A DNA stretch of 64,000 nucleotides from the NCBI RefSeq assembly GCF_002902625.1, contig NZ_PPRG01000002.1:24486-88485 (forward strand). The letters are read 5' to 3'. The DNA is from Staphylococcus devriesei. Lineage in GTDB: Bacteria > Bacillota > Bacilli > Staphylococcales > Staphylococcaceae. The position numbers and the translations under genes were made by a program. The notes below the pieces were generated by a model, which had not been told where the DNA came from, searched no databases, and saw only the letters and a program-made list of their open reading frames with translations. Of this stretch, positions 10,227 through 19,244 are shown one piece after another. Every line of letters begins with the position of its first letter. Within the stretch, counting starts at the first letter, position 1.

Positions 10227-10276
10227 TAGGCTTGAAAGTGGCTAATTTCTAAACGAACCAACCACTTTCAAGCCTA
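10227..10276. terminator. Bidirectional terminator between pepT and glycerate kinase
   Basis: A perfect 15-bp stem joins TAGGCTTGAAAGTGG (10227-10241) and CCACTTTCAAGCCTA (10262-10276) across a 20-base loop, between two convergent genes. Confidence 0.88.
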
Positions 10277-10322
10277 TAATTATAGATTTATATTTCGTTA
10301 CTTTATTATTAAATATTAATCT

Positions 10323-11435
10323 TTATAATGTTGTTTTTAACAATTTAAGTGCTTGCACTGTAAAATGTCTGATTTGAATACCCATTTTAAAATCAGGATA
10401 TGTAGCAGGCATTTCAATAAATGTATTAAACATTGCAGTAACGTTATAATTCTCAAAAACATCAAATTTATCTGCAGTAGCACAAATAGCAATTGAAGGC
10501 TTATTGTGTTTGTCAGTTAACTCTGCAATGGTTAACGTTGTGGTTTCAAGCAAGTTATCTTCTTCTTTTAAACCTTCACCAAAGATAATCAAATCTGCTT
10601 GCGATATTAAATCGTCTAAATGCGTAATTTGATCGACCATTTCATGACTAGTTAGTATTTCTGCTCCATATAAACCTTTTAATAGCGCAGCAATACCACC
10701 GCCGGCTCCTCCACGTTCAATAGGGCCTAAGGCAACTTGTAATTCGTTTTTAACTATTTCACTAAAGTACCATACTAAATTATCTAATTCGGCAGCTTTG
10801 TCTCGACTAATATGATGTTCTTCATATATTTTCATAATTTCACTATTTTTACCATAGAGTTTACTTGAGAAGTCTGACATGACTTGAATGTTAGCGTCTT
10901 TAAAACTTTGTGGAATATTTGATAAGTCTATATGTCTAATGTATTTAATAATTTTAGAACCTTCGCGTGCGTCTAAAATATTTCCTTCATCATCATAAAA
11001 TCGAGCGCCTAACGCTTGTAACATGCCACTACCACCGTCAAAACTATCGATACCGCCCAATGAAATGACAATATTATCTGCCCCATTATTTAAAGCATCT
11101 ACAACCATTTCGCCTAAACCATAACTTGAACGTTGCGCAATCGGTTTTTGACCTTTTAAGAATAAATTACCTTCAATGATAGTTAAACCTTGTTCGGTTT
11201 GTCCATAGACCGCTTCAATCTCGTTCATATCTGCATCATGCACATTAATTCTATACTTAGTGCCTGATTGCCATAAAAATACTGAATCCATTAATTCATG
11301 TCGTCCATTAAACAAAGGCACTTGTACGACATCTGCATCGTCTATTTGACTTGCTATCGCTTCTTCTACGAAACGGTTAGCTTGATAACTGGAAATAATA
11401 CCATTAAATTCATCCATGGCTACTAATACTTTCAT
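10323..11435 (-). CDS. Glycerate kinase (GarK/GlxK family)
   Basis: This 370-residue protein belongs to glycerate kinase type 1 (PF02595). Visible signatures are the start MKVLVAMDEFNGIISS, NIVISLGGIDSFDGGSGMLQ (about 120-139, the family has GG.A..DGG) and GAGGGIAALL near 244. Members phosphorylate D-glycerate to a phosphoglycerate. I note an Ile-Asp-Ser variant of the usual A/S-x-N/D loop, so substrate should not be assumed. The start has GAGGTG eight bases upstream. It appears monocistronic between two hairpins. Confidence 0.82.
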   Translation of the reverse strand: MKVLVAMDEFNGIISSYQANRFVEEAIASQIDDADVVQVPLFNGRHELMDSVFLWQSGTKYRINVHDADMNEIEAVYGQTEQGLTIIEGNLFLKGQKPIAQRSSYGLGEMVVDALNNGADNIVISLGGIDSFDGGSGMLQALGARFYDDEGNILDAREGSKIIKYIRHIDLSNIPQSFKDANIQVMSDFSSKLYGKNSEIMKIYEEHHISRDKAAELDNLVWYFSEIVKNELQVALGPIERGGAGGGIAALLKGLYGAEILTSHEMVDQITHLDDLISQADLIIFGEGLKEEDNLLETTTLTIAELTDKHNKPSIAICATADKFDVFENYNVTAMFNTFIEMPATYPDFKMGIQIRHFTVQALKLLKTTL

Positions 11436-11570
11436 TCGTTAATCACCTCATGCCATTTTCTATTATTTTTATAAAGATGCTTTTAGACATTATTACTTTA
11501 ACTTCACTTTCACATTATACATGGGTTAAGTCGTTTTTTCATAATAGGAACCTATCCTAAGATAGAATTG

Positions 11571-11603
11571 AAGGCTGAGACTACGCATTCGTGTCCCAGC
11601 CTT
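11571..11603. terminator. Hairpin downstream of ytxJ
   Basis: AAGGCTGAGAC (11571-11581) pairs with GTCCCAGCCTT (11593-11603), with one mismatch. It lies after the ytxJ stop and before glycerate kinase. The GGCTG(A/G)GAC type is common at staphylococcal gene ends. Confidence 0.75.
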
Positions 11604-11630
11604 TGCTTACTCTTTTTTATTTAATTGTAT

Positions 11631-11951
11631 TTACTCTTCAGCTTGAGCTAGCGAAGACACGTTAATATCGTTATGACTTGCATTCCACTTCGCTTCTCCC
11701 TCTATAAAGTAGAAAGCTTGAGGAGACTCATGTTTCACATTTGTTTTTTCAGCGATATAATCAGAAAGTTTTCTTTCTTCTTGAACGACTAAATAATAGC
11801 CATCCATATCTCTTTCATATAAGAATTTTTTAAATTGATCAAATGCAGCCGCTGAGATTGGACAAGTATCACTATGTTTTAATACAAATACATATTTATT
11901 GTCTTCTAGTACTTGTTCAAACTGGTCAATCGAACTCAGCTTTATAACCAT
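11631..11951 (-). CDS. ytxJ: YtxJ-family bacillithiol-associated redox protein
   Basis: This 106-residue monothiol thioredoxin-like protein has the active-site region HSDTCPISAAAFDQF (Cys near 30). The YtxJ family (PF11009) occurs in bacillithiol-making Firmicutes and is proposed to remove bacillithiol from mixed disulfides. Frame extends to 11960, but the ATG at 11951 has AGAGG eight bases upstream and fits the family length. It may be cotranscribed with ykyA, 136 bases upstream. Confidence 0.85.
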   Translation of the reverse strand: MVIKLSSIDQFEQVLEDNKYVFVLKHSDTCPISAAAFDQFKKFLYERDMDGYYLVVQEERKLSDYIAEKTNVKHESPQAFYFIEGEAKWNASHNDINVSSLAQAEE

Positions 11952-12086
11952 TCTATTCACCTCTAAATTTATTTATGCCCCTATAGTTATTTAAGATTAC
12001 TATAAACTACTTAATGGGTACAATTATACACACTTCATTCTCCAATGTTAACCAGAAATTTAATTTAAGTTTAGTTATATTCACTT

Positions 12087-12959
12087 TTACTTTTTTAATT
12101 TTTTAAAACTGTTGTAAAAGTCATTATCGTGCTCACTTAATTCTTTACCCGTTTTTGGCAATTTATCGACATCAATTTTGGAAAGTTGTTTCTCTATATT
12201 AACAGTTGTTTCACGTGTATCATAATAATTCAAAAGATTATAATACATTTCAATAGCATTTTTACGCGCGGCGTTAACATTAGAGTCGGTAATATTTGTC
12301 TGATTTAAATCTGTGATTTGTCGTTCAATTAACGGTTTAATACGTTGATTAATTGCTTTTTTAGAGTCCGCATGTTCATTTTCCAAATATTTTTGTGCGG
12401 TTTCTTTTAATTTTTTATTGTTATTTTCTATCTTTGAAGTTAATTGATTCGCATCATTTTGATTACTTGCTTTTTGAATTTTTGACTCTACTTGAGACCG
12501 ATTTCTTTCGAATAATTTAGTATAATCTAGGATATCTTCATTTGCTTTAATTGATTGATTACATAAGTCTATAAATGATTTAAGCTCGTTAATTGATTGT
12601 CTTTCTTGTTTAACATTGTCTAAATACTTTGTTTTTAAATCTTTAACATCCTGATTATCGGCAGGTAATTTTTTAGCCTCTTTTTCATAAGCTTCAAATG
12701 CTGGCATTAGATGATGATTCACATCTTTTTGTAGTGCTTTGAACTCTTTTTTATTTTTATCCGTCGTATCTGTCTTACTTAATTGATCTAGCTGTTTCAA
12801 ATGAATCTTGTCCATAACCGTTTTAACGCTTTTCTTCTTAGCTTCCGCTTCATCTAACTGTTTCTCAAACTCTTTCACGTTAGCATGGTGTTGGTTACTA
12901 CAAGAAGATAATGTTAACACACAAATGATTATTATCGAAAGAATTGCTAATTTTTTCAT
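12087..12959 (-). CDS. YkyA-like cell-wall-associated lipoprotein
   Basis: This 290-residue protein begins with a lipoprotein signal (MKKLAILSIIIICVLTLSSC, lipobox LSSC, Cys20). The mature part is almost all charged helix, rich in Lys, Glu, Gln and Asn, and probably coiled coil. This fits the YkyA/EMAP putative cell-wall binding lipoprotein family (PF10368). Its function is unknown. The start is preceded by GATAGGAGTG. The divergent neighbour is the broken GrpB-family gene. Confidence 0.82.
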   Translation of the reverse strand: MKKLAILSIIIICVLTLSSCSNQHHANVKEFEKQLDEAEAKKKSVKTVMDKIHLKQLDQLSKTDTTDKNKKEFKALQKDVNHHLMPAFEAYEKEAKKLPADNQDVKDLKTKYLDNVKQERQSINELKSFIDLCNQSIKANEDILDYTKLFERNRSQVESKIQKASNQNDANQLTSKIENNNKKLKETAQKYLENEHADSKKAINQRIKPLIERQITDLNQTNITDSNVNAARKNAIEMYYNLLNYYDTRETTVNIEKQLSKIDVDKLPKTGKELSEHDNDFYNSFKKLKK

Positions 12960-13070
12960 CTTTGCACTCCTATCAACACGTATTATACCTAAACCTATTT
13001 ATATTGAAAATAATTTATGCTATAGTATTTCAGAATTTGTAAAATATCCTAATATTTGAAGGAGACTTAT

Positions 13071-13587
13071 ATGTACACGACTGTTCAATCTTTTGTACAA
13101 GCACCATCTACTACAGATTATCATGAATTATATCAAACTACTAAAACATTATTATTCGACTTGCTAGACTCCCCCTGTTCAATTCACACAACATATTGGC
13201 GGTACAAAGCATTTCAACTATGTCACAGAACCTATTTTAGATATTTTGGTTGGTGTAAATAACCTTCATGATATTACCTCCTTAGATGGAAAACGATTAA
13301 ATTATGTCGGTTTTTATCGTTTACATCATCCTTATAAGAAAAAAGTCATGATGGCAAAATTTAATAATTTGATTGAACTAAAACAAACGATTCGTTTACA
13401 CATTGTTCAAATGAACACACCTTTATTTGAACAATATTTAACTGTAGACAAGTCACTTGCTAACGTTCCACGTATTGCTCTTCATTTTTCAGAAAAAAAG
13501 AAACAAATTATTAACCACGTGAATACTATAAGAAATTACGAAAATCAAAAGCAGCAATACTTTGAAAAATTATACAAACAATTATAG
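13071..13587 (+). pseudogene. GrpB-family protein, split by a frameshift in a C-run
   Basis: Two frames form one protein of about 171 residues. The first starts at ATG 13071 (AAGGAG six bases upstream) and reads to LLDSP. An extra C in the five-C run at 13171-13175 then shifts it to a stop at 13262. Deleting one C gives LLDSPVQFTQHIGGTKHFNY followed by VTEPILDILVGVNN, with LDGKRLNYVGFYRLHHPYKK after it. HIG(G/S)T and EPILDILVGV are the GrpB/UPF0157 signature, a nucleotidyltransferase-like fold of unknown role. The second frame continues in order to 13587. It could be a true pseudogene or a homopolymer error. Confidence 0.75.
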
Positions 13588-13647
13588 AGTTTAATATTTG
13601 TTTAAATTAATTCGCGCTTACCTTCTTTCGCAAATCAGTTATAAAGT

Positions 13648-13656
13648 TGCTATAAT
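13648..13656 (+). promoter_or_regulatory. Extended -10 promoter of murB
   Basis: TGCTATAAT is a perfect extended -10 (TGnTATAAT) 38 bases before the murB ATG. The -35 region is poor, as is usual for extended -10 promoters. Confidence 0.6.
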
Positions 13657-13693
13657 ATAGAATAGATTACAGAAGAGAAGAAAGGATGTACTT

Positions 13694-14617
13694 ATGTTAA
13701 AACAAGAAGACATCTTACAAGATTTAAAAACCTTAATACCTGAAAGCATTATTAAAGTGAATGAACCATTAAAGCGATATACATATACTGAGACAGGGGG
13801 CAATGCAGATTTCTATTTATCTCCTACTCAGAATGAACAAGTTCAAACTATTGTGCGCTATGCTCAAGATAAAAAAATACCTGTAACGTATTTAGGTAAT
13901 GGTTCTAACATTATCATCCGTGAAGGTGGTATTCGTGGAATTGTCATTAGTTTACTGTCATTAAAACATATCAATGTATCAGATGATGCCATTATTGCAG
14001 GAAGTGGTGCTGCAATTATTGATGTATCACGTGCTGCAAGAGACCATGTACTAACTGGTTTAGAATTCGCTTGTGGTATTCCTGGCTCGGTCGGAGGCGC
14101 AGTTTATATGAATGCTGGCGCTTATGGTGGAGAGATTAAAGATTGTATTGATTACGCATTATGTGTTAATGAACAAGGTGATTTAATCCAATTAACTAGT
14201 AATGAATTAGAACTAGACTATAGAAATAGTATTGTGCAACAACAACATTTAGTCGTTCTGGAAGCGGCCTTTACTTTAACACCTGGAAATCTTGAAGAAA
14301 TCCAAGCTAAAATGGGCGATTTAACTGAACGCCGTGAAACGAAACAACCACTTGAATATCCATCATGTGGCAGTGTCTTTCAACGTCCTCCAGGTCATTT
14401 CGCTGGAAAATTAATTCAAGATTCAAACTTGCAAGGTTATCGTATAGGTGGCGTAGAAGTATCTAAGAAACATGCTGGTTTCATGGTGAACGTAGATAAT
14501 GGCACAGCCACAGATTATGAAGATTTAATTCATCACGTCCAAAAAGTGGTAAAAGAAAAATTTGATGTAGAACTTCATCGCGAGGTTCGTATTATTGGTG
14601 AACATCCTGAACAATAA
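13694..14617 (+). CDS. murB: UDP-N-acetylenolpyruvoylglucosamine reductase MurB
   Basis: This 307-residue FAD enzyme reduces UDP-GlcNAc-enolpyruvate to UDP-MurNAc, the second committed step of peptidoglycan precursor synthesis in the cytoplasm. Visible motifs are [10 protein letters not shown] (about 30-39), [15 protein letters not shown] (FAD loop, about 76-90), [21 protein letters not shown] (about 128-148, given here by position) and the C-terminal SCGSVFQRP with the catalytic Ser. Length is typical of type IIa MurB. RBS AAAGGATG precedes the ATG. Both neighbouring genes are frameshifted but murB is intact. Confidence 0.96.
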   Translation: MLKQEDILQDLKTLIPESIIKVNEPLKRYTYTETGGNADFYLSPTQNEQVQTIVRYAQDKKIPVTYLGNGSNIIIREGGIRGIVISLLSLKHINVSDDAIIAGSGAAIIDVSRAARDHVLTGLEFACGIPGSVGGAVYMNAGAYGGEIKDCIDYALCVNEQGDLIQLTSNELELDYRNSIVQQQHLVVLEAAFTLTPGNLEEIQAKMGDLTERRETKQPLEYPSCGSVFQRPPGHFAGKLIQDSNLQGYRIGGVEVSKKHAGFMVNVDNGTATDYEDLIHHVQKVVKEKFDVELHREVRIIGEHPEQ

Positions 14618-14648
14618 GGTTCGAGTAGTGAATAAGGAGACGATGTAG

Positions 14649-14964
14649 ATGCCAAAAGTTTATGGTTCCATTGTAGATGACAAAACGCGTTGCATACATT
14701 ACCATACTTTTTTAGATGTCGTTGCCATTAAAATTTAAATGTTGCAATAAATACTATCCTTGTTATCAATGCCATGATGAACACGAATCACATCAAATTG
14801 TAAGATGGCCTGAAAAAGATTTTCACGAGAAGGCAATTTTGTGCGGTGTATGTAAACATGAATTGTCTATTCATGATTACATGATGACTGAACGATGTCC
14901 AAATTGTCATGCCCATTTTAATAATCGATGTAAGTTTCATTATCATTTGTATTTTGAAATATGA
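14649..14964 (+). pseudogene. CHY zinc-finger protein, frameshifted in an A-run
   Basis: The ATG at 14649 (AAGGAGACG upstream) opens MPKVYGSIVDDKTRCIHYHT and stops at 14738. Without one A of the run 14730-14733 it would continue into the frame ending at 14964: LDVVAIKFKCCNKYYPCYQC, then HDEHESH, CGVCKHEL and CPNCHAHFNNRC. CxHYH followed by these paired Cys/His residues is the CHY zinc-finger family (PF05495), whose bacterial role is unknown. The single extra base is the only defect I see. It is either recent inactivation or a sequencing error. Confidence 0.82.
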
Positions 14965-14989
14965 TTAAAATTAAAGGGAGTGATTGGCG

Positions 14990-15070
14990 TTGTCTACCGC
15001 AATTATAGGTGGCATTATGGTCGTAATACTAATAGCAATTGTTGATTATTTTTCTAAAAAGAAAAAATAG
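14990..15070 (+). CDS. 26-residue single-pass membrane peptide
   Basis: A TTG at 14990 starts a 26-residue frame. The ribosome-binding site AAAGGGAG (14973-14980) is nine bases upstream. The peptide is one hydrophobic helix (STAIIGGIMVVILIAIVDYF) ending in SKKKK, so it should sit in the membrane with a positive cytoplasmic tail. It follows the CHY gene by 25 bases and precedes a strong terminator, so it would be the last gene of the murB unit. I do not recognise it. A type I toxin is possible in principle, but no antisense RNA is evident. Confidence 0.6.
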   Translation: MSTAIIGGIMVVILIAIVDYFSKKKK

Positions 15071-15085
15071 TATGTTTATATTTAA

Positions 15086-15131
15086 AAAGGCTTGTAGGAG
15101 ATTTCGATTTCGAAATTCCCTACAAGCCTTT
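15086..15131. terminator. Bidirectional terminator between the murB unit and sstD
   Basis: AAAGGCTTGTAGG (15086-15098) pairs with CCTACAAGCCTTT (15119-15131), and the inner ATTTCGA/TCGAAAT extends the stem. Convergent genes flank it. Confidence 0.88.
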
Positions 15132-15167
15132 AATTTTGAATTAAATTCTAACTCGTTTATTTATATA

Positions 15168-16214
15168 TTATTTGTCTAATACTTCTTCTAATTCGTCAAT
15201 TTGTTTCATTGTAGTAGTTGTTGAACCTGAAGAGAAGTACCATAATTTTGGATCTAATTCATAAACTTTATCATCTTTCACTGCTTTAACATTTTTAAGT
15301 ACATCGTTACCTAATGTATCTTTAGCTGTTGATTGGCCACCTACTACTGAACCACGGTCCATAGCAAGAATAACACCAGGGTTATGTTCATTAATGTATT
15401 CGTTAGTAACGTTTTGACCATGAGGGCTATCACTAACATCTTTATCAGCTGGTGTGAAACCTAAAGTATCAAACACTAAGCCACCAAAACGGCCACCAGG
15501 ACCAAATGTAGATAATTCACCTTCATTAACTAATAAATACATTACTTTTTTGTCGAATTTCTTAGTTTTATCTTTCATATCAGCGATGTCTTCATCTAAA
15601 TCTTTATTAAGTTCTTTCGCTTTATCTTCTTTGTCGTAGATTTTACCTAAGTTTTCAGTGTTTTTCTTCATGTCTTTAACTAAGTTCTTTTGGTCTGCGC
15701 CCACGTATACAACTTTAGCGTCTGGTGCTGCTTTTTTAAATTCATCTAAATTCTTCTGATTAGCTGTTCTTCCTGAAATAAAGATTACTTCAGGTTTAGC
15801 TTCTGCTACTTTATCAAAGTTAACTTGTTTTAAGTTACCTGTATTAATATATTTATCATCTTTAAAGTCACTTAGGAAGTCTGGTAAAGATGAGTTATTT
15901 TCACCTTTAGGTAATCCTTTAACTTTGTCTGCTACACCTAGTTCTTTAAGAACGTCTAATGCACCGTAGTCTAATACAACTGCATTTTTAGGATTTTTTG
16001 GAATTTCTACAGTATTGCTAACTTTTTTGGCATCGCTGCCGTCTCGTTCTTGACCGCTTGCTTCAAAATCGTTTTTGATTTTTACAGTTTTAGTTTCTTT
16101 AGCGTTGTCACTTTCACTCTTAGAGCCTGAATCATTACTACTGTTCGATCCGTTACTACATGCTGCTAAAACTAAAACTAAAGTTAATAATAAAAATAAG
16201 ACAGTTTTCTTCAT
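15168..16214 (-). CDS. sstD: Siderophore-binding lipoprotein SstD
   Basis: This 348-residue solute-binding protein has a lipoprotein signal (MKKTVLFLLLTLVLVLAACS, lipobox LAAC) and a Ser/Asn-rich linker. A FatB/CeuE-type periplasmic-binding fold follows (VVLDYGALDVLKELGV, VIFISGRT, LSTFGPGGRFGGLVFD). In S. aureus SstD captures ferric catechol siderophores and catecholamine-iron complexes. The ATG at 16214 has AAGGAG eight bases upstream, better than the GTG at 16223. It is last in sstABCD, after a 125-base gap with a small hairpin. Confidence 0.92.
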   Translation of the reverse strand: MKKTVLFLLLTLVLVLAACSNGSNSSNDSGSKSESDNAKETKTVKIKNDFEASGQERDGSDAKKVSNTVEIPKNPKNAVVLDYGALDVLKELGVADKVKGLPKGENNSSLPDFLSDFKDDKYINTGNLKQVNFDKVAEAKPEVIFISGRTANQKNLDEFKKAAPDAKVVYVGADQKNLVKDMKKNTENLGKIYDKEDKAKELNKDLDEDIADMKDKTKKFDKKVMYLLVNEGELSTFGPGGRFGGLVFDTLGFTPADKDVSDSPHGQNVTNEYINEHNPGVILAMDRGSVVGGQSTAKDTLGNDVLKNVKAVKDDKVYELDPKLWYFSSGSTTTTMKQIDELEEVLDK

Positions 16215-16274
16215 TCCTATCACTCCTTAAAAAATTTAACCGTGCTGCTAAGTTTCATCTGGACTTTCTCTACT

Positions 16275-16290
16275 CTATTCCTTCGAATAG
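16275..16290 (-). other. Intercistronic hairpin between sstC and sstD
   Basis: CTATTC-CTTC-GAATAG forms a perfect 6-bp stem. No T-run follows, so it may mark mRNA processing that lets the lipoprotein be expressed more than the permease genes. That role is inferred. Confidence 0.4.
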
Positions 16291-16339
16291 CATCACCCCT
16301 TTAAAGTAATGCGATTAAATGATTTAGTTATTAGTCTAA

Positions 16340-17110
16340 TCAAAAAGTAGTTTCATCATAATAAAGACAAATACGTTGTCCTCTAATTTCTTCGACATGG
16401 ACATCCATTTCATATAACTCTTTTAAAATTTCTGATTGAATGACATGATCTCTCGTATCTGCTTTAATGATTGCTCCGTCTTTTAAAGCTATAATGTCAT
16501 CTGAATAACAGGAAGCAAAATTAATATCATGTAAGACTATTACAATCGTCTTGTTGAGTTCCTTACACAACTTACGTAACGTTTGCATAATTTGGACAGA
16601 GTGCTTCATATCCAAGTTATTTAACGGCTCATCCAATAGAATATAATCTGTGTCTTGAGCTATGGTCATAGCTATATAAGCTCGTTGTCTTTGACCACCA
16701 GAAAGTGTTTTAATATTTCTACTTCTAATATCTTGAAGTTGTAACAAATCTAACGCATATTCTACTTGTTTATAGTCTTCGTCTTTCATTCGACCTTTTG
16801 AATATGGAAAACGACCAAAGCTAACTAATTGTTCTACTGTAATATTCATTTCAGTATGATTCGTTTGTTTTAAAATACTTAATTTTTTAGCTAATTCATC
16901 ACTTTTATAATCGAGTACTGGCTTATCTTCAATTTTGATAATTCCATTTTCATATTCAAAAAGACGACTCACTGCCGAAAGCAAGGTGCTTTTCCCGGCA
17001 CCATTAGGCCCTATAAGAGAAGTTAAATTTCCTTTTTGAATATCTACGTTAATATTCTTTAAAATAGGTTTATCTTGTATCGACTTATCTAAATTTTTTA
17101 TTTCAATCAA
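16340..17110 (-). CDS. sstC: Iron-siderophore ABC transporter ATPase SstC
   Basis: This 256-residue FecE-type ATPase has Walker A GPNGAGKST (about 34-42), signature LSGGQRQRAYIAM (about 136-148) and Walker B DYILLDEPLNNLD (about 155-167). It drives import through SstAB. The start overlaps the stop of sstB by 4 bases (ATGA type), so the genes are translationally coupled. Regulation should come from the Fur box before sstA. Confidence 0.94.
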   Translation of the reverse strand: MIEIKNLDKSIQDKPILKNINVDIQKGNLTSLIGPNGAGKSTLLSAVSRLFEYENGIIKIEDKPVLDYKSDELAKKLSILKQTNHTEMNITVEQLVSFGRFPYSKGRMKDEDYKQVEYALDLLQLQDIRSRNIKTLSGGQRQRAYIAMTIAQDTDYILLDEPLNNLDMKHSVQIMQTLRKLCKELNKTIVIVLHDINFASCYSDDIIALKDGAIIKADTRDHVIQSEILKELYEMDVHVEEIRGQRICLYYDETTF

Positions 17111-18066
17111 TTTGCACTTCTCCTTTTAACAAGTAAGTAAATGAAATAGCTTCCGCCAATTAAATCAATGATTAAACTAAATTCTGTTGTGGCTTCAAAT
17201 AAGTTTTCAACTACCCACTGTGCTGTAAATAAACTAATCCAACTGATTAAAATTGTTGCTGGTAAAATGTATTTATGTTCATAGGTTTTCATCAATTCAT
17301 GTGCTAAGTTAACAGTTAAAAGCCCTAAAAATGTTACAGGACCAACTAATGCCGTGGAAATTGACACAAGCAACGCGACAATAATAAGCAGTAAACGTGT
17401 CATTTTTCCATAAGACACACCAAGATTAATTGCTTGTGCTTTTCCAAGTAATAAAACATCTAAATACGGACGGAGTATAATGGTTATAATGATTAATAAA
17501 ATTAAAAGAATACTAGATAAAAACACCAATCGTGAATTAGATGCTTCAAAACTCGCGAACATAGCACTTTGAACCGCTAAGAATGACTCCGGATCCATGA
17601 TAAGTTGAATGAAACTTGTGATACTGCGAAAGAATGTTCCAAGTACCACACCAATAAGCAATATAAAATAAACTGAAAAATTACCTAGTTTAAACATGCC
17701 TTCAAAAAGCAAAAGTGCGAATAATACCATTGCGACTAACGTAGTTAAAAAGTTTAAATACGCATTTGTGACAATAGCAGCTTGCGTTCCGACTAAAAAG
17801 ACAGGCAATACTTTAACGAATAAATAGACTGAATCTAGTCCCATAATAGATGGCGTCAATAGTCTATTGGTAGTTATAGCTTGGAATACAACTACTGAAG
17901 TACCTATGGCTCCGCCTACAATTAATATTAAAAATAGCTTTCTTAATCGACTTTGAAATTGATATTCAAAAATTTCGAAATCTAAGCCTACTAATAAATA
18001 AAAAATTGCCATACAAACTGTCGCAAAAATTAATATACCTATTTTCATATTAGAACTTATTTGCAT
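17107..18066 (-). CDS. sstB: Iron-siderophore ABC permease SstB
   Basis: This 319-residue FecCD-type permease has about eight to nine membrane helices. Family segments include TTNRLLTPSIMGLDSVYL (about 65-82) and GPVTFLGLLTVNLAHELMKTYEHK (about 240-263, named by position), the site that contacts the ATPase. It overlaps sstA by 17 bases and sstC by 4. It forms a heterodimer with SstA. Confidence 0.93.
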   Translation of the reverse strand: MQISSNMKIGILIFATVCMAIFYLLVGLDFEIFEYQFQSRLRKLFLILIVGGAIGTSVVVFQAITTNRLLTPSIMGLDSVYLFVKVLPVFLVGTQAAIVTNAYLNFLTTLVAMVLFALLLFEGMFKLGNFSVYFILLIGVVLGTFFRSITSFIQLIMDPESFLAVQSAMFASFEASNSRLVFLSSILLILLIIITIILRPYLDVLLLGKAQAINLGVSYGKMTRLLLIIVALLVSISTALVGPVTFLGLLTVNLAHELMKTYEHKYILPATILISWISLFTAQWVVENLFEATTEFSLIIDLIGGSYFIYLLVKRRSAN

Positions 18067-19024
18067 ATTCTTTTCTGCCTTTCATTAGTAAGATTAGGAA
18101 AATAACTGTTCCGAACACACCAATTGTTAAACCGATATTTATTTCATACGGATAAACAATTAATCTACCTATAATATCAGCTATTAATACAAAGATAGAC
18201 CCAAGCATAAGGGTATGAGGTAATGCGTGTTTCAAATGGTCTCCTCTAAAGATAGAAATAATATTAGGAACAATTAGCCCTAAGAATGGTAATGTCCCAA
18301 CCGTAACCACTACTAACGCAGTAAGTGCAGCAGTAATAAATAATGCTATATTAATGATTTTTTCATAACTTACACCTAAATTATGACTAAAGTCTTTTCC
18401 CATTCCTGCAATTGTAAAATGATTTGCGAATACAAATGCTACAATTAGAATTGGGATAACGAGATAAAGCACTTCATAACGCCCACTAGTGATAATCGCA
18501 AAATTCCCGTTTAGCCAGTTCCCAATACTTTGTAAAGCATTTGTTCTTAGTGCGATAAAAGTTGTGAAACTAGATACTATACCACCAATCATAATGCCTA
18601 ATAAAGGTACAAAAATAACTTCTTTAACACGAATAAAGTTAATTAATATAACAAATAAAAATGTCCCAGCCAAGCTTAGTGCTACTGCGAACAGTAGTTT
18701 AATTAGTATATGTCCGTGAGGAAAGAAGACGAGCGATAGTAGAATGCCTAACTTTGCCCACTCTACCGTTCCTGCAGTGGTAGGACTTACAAACTTATTT
18801 TGCATCATTTGTTGCATAATTAGTCCAGCTAATGCAAGTGAACTTCCTGAAAGAAGGATACTAACTGTTCTAGGAATACGACTCGAGAACAAAATGTTTC
18901 TTTGTTCTTCGTTTAAATGGAATATATCTGCGAGGGAAAGTTGGCTTACCCCTACAAATAAGGAGATAATTGATAAAATCACTAACAAGATGAGTAGAAT
19001 ATAGCCTTTAAACAAAAACTTCAT
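18050..19024 (-). CDS. sstA: Iron-siderophore ABC permease SstA
   Basis: This 324-residue FecCD-type permease is the first gene of sstABCD. It has the typical SRIPRTVSILLSGSSLALAG (about 48-67) and QNKFVSPTTAGT near the N-terminus and LPFLGLIVPNIISIFRGDH towards the C-terminus. With SstB it forms the channel for ferric-siderophore import. A near-perfect Fur operator lies 54 bases before its start, so the operon should be induced by iron starvation. Confidence 0.93.
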   Translation of the reverse strand: MKFLFKGYILLILLVILSIISLFVGVSQLSLADIFHLNEEQRNILFSSRIPRTVSILLSGSSLALAGLIMQQMMQNKFVSPTTAGTVEWAKLGILLSLVFFPHGHILIKLLFAVALSLAGTFLFVILINFIRVKEVIFVPLLGIMIGGIVSSFTTFIALRTNALQSIGNWLNGNFAIITSGRYEVLYLVIPILIVAFVFANHFTIAGMGKDFSHNLGVSYEKIINIALFITAALTALVVVTVGTLPFLGLIVPNIISIFRGDHLKHALPHTLMLGSIFVLIADIIGRLIVYPYEINIGLTIGVFGTVIFLILLMKGRKEYANKF

Positions 19025-19077
19025 TAGTAATTCCCCACAATTTGTAATATGTATTTAAAAAATAATATCCTTTAAAC

Positions 19078-19096
19078 GATAATGATTATCATTGTC
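19078..19096 (-). promoter_or_regulatory. Fur box of the sst operon
   Basis: GATAATGATTATCATTGTC matches the 19-base Fur consensus (GATAATGATTATCATTATC) at 18 of 19 positions. It lies 54 bases upstream of sstA. Fur with iron should repress sstABCD from here. Confidence 0.93.
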
Positions 19097-19244
19097 GTCA
19101 CTACTAATATTAAAGATTACTATTACGAATTTCAATAGGTTTCCAGATATTTTTAAAATTATATTAAATTAAATGCTATGTTTTTTGGTAAAACAACTTT
19201 AATTATCATAAAGACTAATATTTTTAAAAGGTGTAACGGTTAAA

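Noticed and set aside
13071..13587. ComK-like competence regulator
   Set aside because: The repaired frame has the GrpB signature (HIGGT, EPILDILVGV) and lacks the ComK core.
14716..14964. Separate 82-residue gene starting at ATG 14716
   Set aside because: It lacks a ribosome-binding site and its sequence completes the frame begun at 14649.
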